Assembly: GCF_963678635.1 (NCBI RefSeq)
Contig: NC_087069.1
Span: 53,170,251 to 53,234,250, forward strand
Length of the DNA stretch: 64,000 nt
DNA from: Symsagittifera roscoffensis
Taxonomy: Eukaryota; Xenacoelomorpha; Acoela; Convolutidae
Direction: 5' to 3'
Numbering within the stretch: position 1 is the stretch's first letter; every line of letters begins with the position of its first letter. The notes beneath the pieces are model-generated. The model was not told where the DNA came from, ran no database searches, and worked only from the letters and a program-made list of their open reading frames with translations. This document shows positions 56,330 through 64,000 of the stretch, one piece after another. A program made the translations under genes and the position numbers.

Positions 56330-57700
56330 ACCCTCCCTTGGCATCATGTTTGCGTAATTTTAGTCTTAATATGCGCACACTCCGGCAGTTTTGAATGGTT
56401 GGCAGAGCAGCTGAAAACGCTTTCGCATGACAAATGCGCCCAAAAAATTTTAAGAAAATTCTGGCTTTTTTCTGGTTTTTTTTTCGTATTAATTTCAGCA
56501 ATTTCATCATCTTTCACAACAAATCATAAAAATTTGAGGCAGTTTACAATGAATTTTTGTAGTTCAAACTTTCTATCTGGCTATATATGACCTAAACTAA
56601 TGAAGCTAATGTAAGACAGATCTGAAGTAAAATTTCTTTTTTTTTTTACTACAAATTTCGGTTAAACGCCCAAATAAGAAAAAAAGAAATTTTCAGCGTT
56701 TTTGGTCCCACGTTCACCATATTTCCTAACATCCATTTCAGAATCCAATATTTTCAACTTACAAAATTTTTCATTTTTCAACCCTTAAATGACCGTCTTA
56801 AAAAGTGAAATTTTAATTTTTCGCGAAAGCCAAAAAAAAATTATTCCGAACGGTTTATAGCATCATACCACATTTCTTAGGCGCTAATAGAAAGTTCTTT
56901 TTGACCAACGCCGAAAATTTTACTGAATTAGAAAAAAATTTAAAAAATCACTTTTTGGGGTCGTTGGGAAAAGGTCAAAAATAACCAAAACCCATCTCAA
57001 GAATAAAACCATCAAAAAGTGGCATTAACAAATGGCCAATCTTTCCGGGGTTTATATAGCGTCGTGGGCACGCGCCCATCAAGTGTGCTGGAGACGCATA
57101 AAAATTGAGTTTATTTTGAACTGAACCTAAACTTTTTTAGTTTTGACCACTCTGTGAACTAAGTTATTTACGGGAAAAAAGTCTAATTGCTTCTATATAA
57201 AACATATGAGAGAACAACAACGAATTGAATGCAACCTTAACATTAGACATAGGAATACAACAACGCTTTTGATTTTATAAAACTGAACGACAAGTTAGTT
57301 CCAACTGAAAAGGTCAAACCTCCAAACTACTGGGTTTCAGATCTTCGTGTTTTTAACTCATAAACGAAACCCCAAAATGGCCGACTGCACTTTCAAAAAC
57401 AAAAAAAAATTTGAAAAAATTTCACTAGCAAAAATCATTAAATGCATTAATCGGATTCACAATCAATCGAATTTTATTTTTAAATATCGGACTCTTATTT
57501 TCTATGTATTTCTCAGTTCAAAGAAAGTTTTCGAAAAATCATAAATCAACAACTTCTAAAAAATCAAAAAACGTACGAAAAATTATAAGAAAAGGAGGCC
57601 ACATCTGCATCGGTTGGTCGTAACCTAAATCACCCCACCAAAGGGTCGACATTTTCAAAATTTGGAAAAAAAACCTTGAAATTTAACTTTTGAATAATTT
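56330..57700. other. Intergenic, no gene recognised
   Basis: AT-rich sequence; the short open frames lack any recognisable motif. The stretch following the SINE-like head may be its body, but no second copy exists in the window to set its end. Confidence 0.5.
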
Positions 57701-57704
57701 CTGT

Positions 57705-58440
57705 AAAGATAAAAACGTCAAATCTAAGAAAGTAAAAGGCGTTCGGCAGCCAAACTTGTAGTGCCGATAACCATCCTGAGAGTCCCTTGAGAGCAGCCCA
57801 ATAAGTTGTTGAGTATTTCAAACTTTGTGCAGTTTTTTTAGATCTAAGTTTTTTTGAAAACTTTGAAAAAGTATAAAAAAACGGCATATCTGGGAAAAAA
57901 ATGATTTGAGCAGTCAAATTTAGAGTCAAGTTCTGGAACATCTGAAAATACTCTGAGAGCACCCAATTGTAGGGCTGGGAATTTTGAAACATTTTTATCA
58001 AGTTTTTTTAGTTGAGAACAAACGCTATTCCTCAAAAAGTAAAAGAATTTCAGTTGTCACAGTAGGAGGCAAAGCTTGTAACCCTTAACACTATCCAGCT
58101 AAAAGAATCGTGAAACTCCATTACTGTGGAATTTGATTTATCTGTTTTGAAAACTTTTCAAATAATTATTTTAAAAAAAACGTCATATCTCGGAAACCAA
58201 AAGCATTTGAGCAGTCGCCTTTGCGGGCAAGATTTACAATCTGTGAGAGTACCTCGACAGCACCTGACTACAGTTGTGAGTTTAAAGTTTTGTGATTTTT
58301 TAAATTTAAATTTCTGAAATTTTTTGAGAAAATCATTAAGAACGTCATATCTCGGAACTTGTGAGATTTGAGCAGTCGAGTTTTGAGGCAAGATTTGCAA
58401 CCCCTGAGAGTACTTTAAACACGGAGTTAATCTGCGCTTC
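57705..58440 (+). repeat. Degenerate tandem repeat, about five units of about 160 bp
   Basis: Variants of CGTCATATCTCGGAA, ATTTGAGCAGTCG, GAGGCAAGATTTGCAA and CTGAGAGTAC recur in this order near 57717, 57885, 58036, 58182 and 58345. Similarity between units is only moderate, so this is an old array. Minus-strand open frames across it arise from the repeat. Confidence 0.7.
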
Positions 58441-58897
58441 GCAGCAGTTGCAATAGACCCCAAACCATACTATTTCATGCTGACGAAAAAAAAAACAGAC
58501 GATAACCAGTAGGTCAACAACAAATTTGAAAAAATCTACGCTAATTTCATACGCTTGACTCGGCTTATGTTCAACTTAATGCCAAAACTGTCGCAAAACA
58601 AAATTACCACGTCAAATAAGCATTTAGTATCGCCAACCAAGCACCACTACTAAGCCGACAAAACTCTGGTAGAAGACCGTTTAGACGAACAAACAAAAGG
58701 CCATCAAAAATTACTTCAATTAGGACTGTGTAACTTTTGATGCTTAAAATTCCGAAAAAAGTATAATGCAGAGCGTGACTTGTATTGAAAAGGCCTCACA
58801 GTATTTGGCTTCTGTATGGAGACAATTGCTCTTAGAACAATTGGTTGGAAATACCTTGAAAATGACTTAATTCTCAATTTAACAAATCATTGCTTGG

Positions 58898-58921
58898 GTT
58901 GCGGGGGGGGGGGGGGGGGGT
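58898..58921 (+). repeat. Poly-G run (about 18 G)
   Basis: Long G homopolymer in AT-rich context. It could form a quadruplex and is prone to sequencing length error. Confidence 0.95.
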
Positions 58922-59118
58922 TAGTTCGTCTCATGCAGCTAGTTTTCGGGAAGCTATTCAAATAGTTCAATTGAAATTATTATGAATTCCACAAAACAAC
59001 TGGAAAAATAAATAATTAAAATATACTAAAAATATCTACTAAATTCATCTTATGCCGAGCGCTTACATAAAATTTGATATCAGCTGATGGTGTTACAAAA
59101 TGGAATGGCAGTTTATGG

Positions 59119-59667
59119 CTAAATCCAATATCGGAAGAAAATGTAGATTTCCGCAAAAGCAACTACAGAGGCTATAATAACTCCAGCCATGACTCTGATG
59201 GCGAGTTCTGTACTAAAATATGCGGCCAGCCAATGTCCCACAAAATAGGTCAGAGCAAGCGATATGAAAAAGTTTGCAACCATCGAGAGTTGCTTGTTGA
59301 CACTTTTGTCCACGACTGGTGTGTGAATTGATGTTGGCGCAATATTAGATTTTCCTGTGACGAATACATTTGTCCCTCTAGTAATTTCTCTGTAATCTCG
59401 ATTTTGCTGCTCTTTTCGTAATTTGTCCAACCTTTTCTGTAATTCGGGATTTTTCTTCACAGGTTCATCTTTGACATTAAACTTGAGAAAACAATCTTCC
59501 AAGAGGTCATTGAGGAAAACTTTAGGTGGCAACTCACGTTTTATATTTTTGATATCGACCAGACTGTAACATTTCGAACTATCAAACTGTTTCTTCTCAT
59601 CATGGCGAGTGTCTGTTTTTATGACCAATTCGTATTCTCTTCCACGCATCATTTCATTCAAGCTCAT
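59119..59667 (-). CDS. TMEM199: TMEM199 / VMA12-like V-ATPase assembly factor, 182 aa
   Basis: ER membrane protein that helps assemble the V0 sector of the vacuolar ATPase (VMA12 family). The minus-strand frame is open from ATG 59667 to a TAG at 59119 in a single exon. Family features I recognise: L-N-D-L-L-E (residues 52-57), then N-P-E-L-Q-K-R-L (73-80), then D-Y-R-E-I-T-R (91-97). After these come two membrane segments, about 128-150 and 158-179, joined by a short S-T-E-L-A-I-R-V-M loop that matches the human F-T-E-M-A-S-R-V-L. Length is near the human 208 residues, with a shorter N terminus; a short ATG-GCA-TGA lies just upstream. A TTTTTTTTGAAG stretch before it could be an acceptor, so a 5' noncoding exon is possible. 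Confidence 0.85.
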   Translation of the reverse strand: MSLNEMMRGREYELVIKTDTRHDEKKQFDSSKCYSLVDIKNIKRELPPKVFLNDLLEDCFLKFNVKDEPVKKNPELQKRLDKLRKEQQNRDYREITRGTNVFVTGKSNIAPTSIHTPVVDKSVNKQLSMVANFFISLALTYFVGHWLAAYFSTELAIRVMAGVIIASVVAFAEIYIFFRYWI

Positions 59668-61343
59668 GCCATTCCTTCAAAAAAAACAATTACTGTCTTC
59701 AAATATAGTTTTTGTGCAACCTTTAAAGATACACAAAACTCAACAGCTAACATCTACGGACATTAAGTTTAGCTAAGGGAATTGCACATTCCAAAAAGTG
59801 CCTTCCGTCTGACGTTCGGAGCACAGCAGTTCGTCTGAGCAGAGCAGTTGGACAATATTTCAGTTACGAGTAGAATTTTTTACGAGTAGCATAACTTATT
59901 GTCGGACCTACTTCGGTCACATATGAGGCTTAAGAAAAATAGGCCCTATAACCATTGGGTCAAGAGTCAGGGACACTATCTCTTGTGTTTTTCTACCTCA
60001 AGAACGGTCGGAACCAATTCGGTTCGCTTGCGACATGAGACTAGAACCCGTTACAGCTTAAAGGCTACTACCAAAATATCCCCCACTCTAGAAAATAAGA
60101 ACGTTCCCATACTTAGGTCTCGAAATACCCAAAATACACGAACGCCGTTAAAAACAGGGTTGGAACAATCCGTTAAGTTACTTTTTATTGGACAGTGGAA
60201 CTTTGATCCATTTCAGATGGATCAACCTAAAACTCGCCTTATCTCAACATAACAATGATAAAACACACTCGAGAAAATTAAATTAGGGACTCACATGTTG
60301 ATGCACTCAAGCACAAGGAGTAATTAAATTGATAAGCAACTCGAGAATTAAATACGATAACTAGATAAGTTCAATACTAATCAGTTTTGATAACAGAAAT
60401 AAGTTTTGACTCTAGAATTGGAGTTTTTGTCTGAACCATTGGGACACTCAAGCTGTCCACCTTTCCGTTGAAGGTTCACTCTGGTTCGGTTCGAATGGTT
60501 ATTCTCTCTTCTCGTGATTATCTCTCTTCCTATTTCAGGACAAGACGGCTCTACTCGTATCTTATTTTGTATCTGGAAATTGCGAATAGCAATTTCCTGC
60601 TGTTTTCTTAAGTATTTTCCCGCAATTGTAAATTCGGTCGTTCTGATTTTTCACTTTTTGTTTTCAGTTGGTGCGAGAAAACTGAGCATGGCAGGCTCCA
60701 TTCAAAATTTTGAAAATTAAAACTTCACTCCAAAATCACGTATTTTCGTGTCCCTCAAGGTCAAACTTCCAGATATGACCGACTGGCACATACTCCCCGG
60801 ACTCAAGATCGATGTCCTCATCGCGTGCTGTCTCTGTCAGTGAATCCCCAGAAACCCGAGTGTCACTCAAAATACAGTGCCAGTGGTCATTTACAGAAGT
60901 TTGCAGCAGACTTAAGTTTACCTACCTTCCAAAATTCACAACCATATAAAATTTTCACACTATCGCTAAACAGCAATAAAAATCTGCACACACCTGCACC
61001 TATGAATTCTCGCTTTTTAAGCTGATAATTTAAAATTTCTTTTGTCCTATTCAATCAGGAAATTGTCATGCAGCATTTTGATTTATATAATAGATATAGC
61101 ATATTAATAACAATATCTCATTTGTTAAAACTTCTTTTTGGTGAACCCAGATTTCATCCGAGTTCACCCTCGAGCCCCCTCCCTCTCAAGACTCAAGACT
61201 CTAGAATTTCCTTTTGAGCCACCGGCTCACCTCGTGTTCTTCACCCTCGAGGTACCCGACCCAGGTATATTTGACACTGTGATCTGTTTCAATAGTGCCT
61301 CTTCGTCATCGGAGCTGATCACAATCTCCTCCCAAGCCTTCAG
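59668..61343. other. Intergenic, no gene recognised
   Basis: Contains small direct repeats (TTACGAGTAG twice near 59865 and 59881; GCAGTTCGTCTGAGCA and GCAGAGCAGTTGG near 59827). The plus-strand frame 59899-60252 is 117 codons and polar, with no motif I recognise. Possibly remains of an LTR element, but no second LTR is visible. Confidence 0.4.
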
Positions 61344-61928
61344 CTAATCATAGGATCGCATCCACTCCCTTTGCTCTTGCAATTTCTTCGCTTGATTCGG
61401 TAAGCTCTTCACCTTCGACTCCCGGTTCAAACAGAAAAAATTGTGAAGACTCAGGCTTACATTTTTCGCCAGGTCCTCTTCTAGTATCGACTCCCTTGCT
61501 CTAATGTTGTTTCTGGATACTCTACCCACTCTTTTCCACCCCGTCGTGATCGCATTTCGATGGGTCAGCAGAGGTCTCTTGAAGGCATCTGGTCCTATCT
61601 CGGCCTGGAACTATCGATATTACTTTTGGTGTTTCCTGATGTGATCCTTCGTCACCATGTATAACCAGGACGTTAACGTCGCGCGAAACCAAGGAAAGAA
61701 TCTCAAGCGGCTCCACATGTGTCTGACTTCCATTGGTGTGGCAAATACCTTGCATGCGGTCTCGAACAACTCAAGTCTCCTGCTGTAATCTATCGCGTGA
61801 ATCGACTCTACTGTTGGCGCCTTCGATTCCCGATACTTTGCTATATTTTCTTCTATCCATCTTAGAGCCAGCATTGTGCTCACCACCAAGATGGTCACTT
61901 TTTTGTGACATTCGACCAGAATGGCCAA
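61344..61928 (-). pseudogene. Decayed ORF cluster, possibly retroelement-derived
   Basis: Minus-strand frames 61928-61620 (102 codons) and 61529-61344 (61 codons) are both well composed (many Arg, Glu, Leu and Trp; helical look) but in different frames with stops between. Just upstream the frame of the first piece also contains C-R-D-C. Together they resemble one protein of more than 180 residues broken by indels. I cannot assign a family; a gag-like or gene-body fragment are both possible. Confidence 0.35.
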
Positions 61929-64000
61929 AATGCAGTCTCTGCAGAATTCAGGATTTTAGCAGTGAACCTTCCGGATTGGCGATTTAGAACGGATAAGGAC
62001 GTTATTTGAACGATTAGCCAAACGGTGAAGGCTAGAAGATTCTGGAATTCTAATTTTTAAAAATTCGAATTATGACGTCATATTTCTGAGAAACGTCAGA
62101 GACGGCCATTTTAGCTAAAATAGCAGAAAGAAACAGAACAACTTTATCTGCGATTACGAACAGTACGAAATCGAGACTAAAAAACAACAACGAACTACCG
62201 AACAGCAGAGGACGTTCCGAGTTGCAACTATTGTGCTGTTACAATAGTTGCAAGGCCGTTGCGAGCAACGGTGAAGGGTAAAACCCAGCCTTCCGAGTTA
62301 TTGTGAACTGGATATTAAGAAGCTTGATTCACCGGATTCAAGAATCCGGAAGGGTCTCGGGACGTGGACTTTTATGAACTTATATTGAATTTTAGCATCC
62401 GTCATGTCCTGACTTGAATTTAATTAAGATCTTAATTCGTTTTGACAAGAATGAGGTGCTAGGAGTTGGGGGAAAGGGTTGATCCATCTTCGATGGAGAT
62501 GATGATTTTTATCTACTGAACAAAAACAATAGTAATATAATAAGTAGTAGCCCTGTTTTTAGGAGTGACCTCGTGGTCTGGGGATACAGAGACCCAGCCA
62601 TGAGCTCACTAATTTTGCATGTAATTCAGTTAATTTGAGCGTTCTGGTCGAAGCCGGAGAACAGTAGCGTTTTTGTCAGCCTGATGTAAGAAAGACCACC
62701 GAAAAGTACTGGCTTGGTAGAGACGGTGAAAAACATGCAAAGCTCTGTTTAGACGCTAGCCAGTCGTCTTAAGACTTAGTTTTGTTATCCGTCGATATGT
62801 ATCTTCCGGGCGAATGTTACATGTATGTTTTTATGGCGCTCCTGGGTGTTATTCTTTTTTAACATCATGACCGGCAGAACCGTTAACGAGCACTCCGCGC
62901 CGAGCGGATGCTCACATTAACGCCCTTATTAGGCCTAAACCGCCGGGGCGGAAGGGTAGTTCGGAACGCGGAGGCCTTCCGGATTGCCGTGAATAGTTTT
63001 TTAACCTAGTTAAGACCGAAAATTCACAAACCAGGAAGGGTGGGGGGATCGGCCGTCCCCTCGTCCCCTGAGCGGTTGGTGACCAAAAACACTTAAAGAT
63101 ATAAGTAAAACCAAACAAAAAGTAGTATAGTACCCAAGAAAAACAAAAAACATAAAAAAATAACCGAAAAAACCAAAAACAGTAAAAAAGTAAAAAATCA
63201 GTAGAAATCATCCCCCCAGACAAGATGTGATTCAACCCCCCCGTTTGTTGTTGATAGATATATTGTTGTTACAGGCATTTATATCAGTCAGGATCGTTAC
63301 GATCAATTTTGCCCGTTTGGGAGGCTTGTACTGTAGGGTTATTTGAGCATTTAAGCACGTTAATGATAAATTGCGCCCAATCCGGAAGGGTCAGCTGATT
63401 TGCGCTCAATTCGGAAGGGTCCGGGGTGAAGACCGATCCGGCAAGCAGTACAGGGAACAACAGGAAGAGGCTCAACGACAACTACAATCGACTGTTGGGT
63501 ATCGTTAACAAGTTTTGTATCCCTTTTGGTACAAAAAGTAAGATAGTAATCTGTGGGGGGCTCGACAGTGCTGCACTGTAGTGACCCTTCACCGAACTGC
63601 GAATATCCGAGTTAAGCACCTTAATTCGGAGATTAAACAAACCCGGAGGGGTATAGTATTCCTAATATTATTACTTATATAGCCTATATTAATAGTCTTA
63701 TATCGATTTTCAGACAAAAACAACGAGAACTGACCGGTTTTTAGGGTCAAAATTGCGATATTTTGATCCCCCCACAAGTCGCGATTTTTGAGATATCGAT
63801 ATTTTTTGAAACGGAAAAAAGCGCTAAGTTAGTGTGTTACATCGTAACTGCACTACTGTAATAAGCAGAACCGGTTAACTTTAGTTCGGAAGTGGTTGGA
63901 ACTAGTTGGTACAAAAAACCAAATTTTCCAATTTTTGATAGTAAGAAACACTATAAAATCAGAAAATTTTTTGAAATTTTTGAGTTACAACAGCAAAAAT
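61929..64000. other. Intergenic region with hairpins and a recurrent CCGGAAGGGT motif
   Basis: No gene recognised. Two adjacent hairpins lie at about 62223-62273. The motif AATCCGGAAGGGT or its complement recurs at about 61966, 62343, 62975, 63380 and 63411. A local GC-rich block sits at 62880-62995. Minus-strand frames here (for example 62912-63235) are Phe-rich products of an A-rich stretch and unlikely to be genes. Confidence 0.5.
62223..62273. repeat. Two adjacent hairpins
   Basis: TTGCAACTATTGT pairs perfectly with ACAATAGTTGCAA across six bases (GCTGTT); directly after it CGTTGC and GCAACG pair across two bases. A terminator or a palindromic part of an LTR are possible readings; there is no gene in front of it. 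Confidence 0.8.

Noticed and set aside
62912-63235. Phe/Tyr-rich minus-strand frame of 107 codons
   Set aside because: Mostly the complement of an A-rich stretch, with a GC-rich 3' part; no start context or family.

Overview
This is repeat-rich, AT-rich nuclear DNA from an animal, almost certainly an invertebrate. The evidence is an intron-split ESCRT-III gene (CHMP2A), a TMEM199/VMA12-like gene, an intact BEL/Pao LTR retrotransposon, a MULE-type DNA transposon remnant, a LINE fragment, a tRNA-derived SINE-like element, long satellites and microsatellites. No bacterial operon, CRISPR array or rRNA gene is visible. I cannot place the species more precisely.

Layout. 1-17867 is a 140-bp satellite (about 125 visible monomers), interrupted once at 3066-3192 and broken by a 200-N assembly gap at 10089-10288. 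17868-41290 holds related duplicated modules, called here A (17868-21468), B (22461-34802), C (34803-37942), D (37943-38913) and E (about 40380-41290). Each full module carries a decayed zinc-finger-like tail, a 155-codon exon-like ORF, an AT-rich block with a GATC-rich palindromic segment, and a decayed coding-like stretch. Module B is split by an 8.47-kb BEL/Pao element (23725-32196) with a 5-bp target duplication; module A supplies the matching empty site. A and B share a truncated LINE tail that C lacks. Between A and B lie a 62-bp inverted repeat and a 378-bp direct duplication.

38914-39900 is a second tandem array, of about 80-bp monomers that resemble the 3' end of the 155-codon exon. 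A CATA-type microsatellite follows. 41300-47150 is a 2.7-kb tandem duplication (two full units and a deleted third). 49503-54263 is CHMP2A on the minus strand, five exons, with a decayed MULE in intron 2. 54745-55001 is the 3' end of an unidentified minus-strand gene. 59119-59667 is TMEM199-like, minus strand. The rest is intergenic DNA with degenerate repeats, a SINE-like element, hairpins and a decayed ORF cluster at 61344-61928.

Main message. The satellite monomer is a piece of a C2H2 zinc-finger exon. The same 139/140-bp segment occurs once at 22478-22616, directly behind a splice-acceptor-like site, and a 2-bp microhomology fits the junction that would create the tandem unit. The window therefore appears to hold both the satellite and a sister copy of its founder sequence. 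A second array was born from another exon of the same module.
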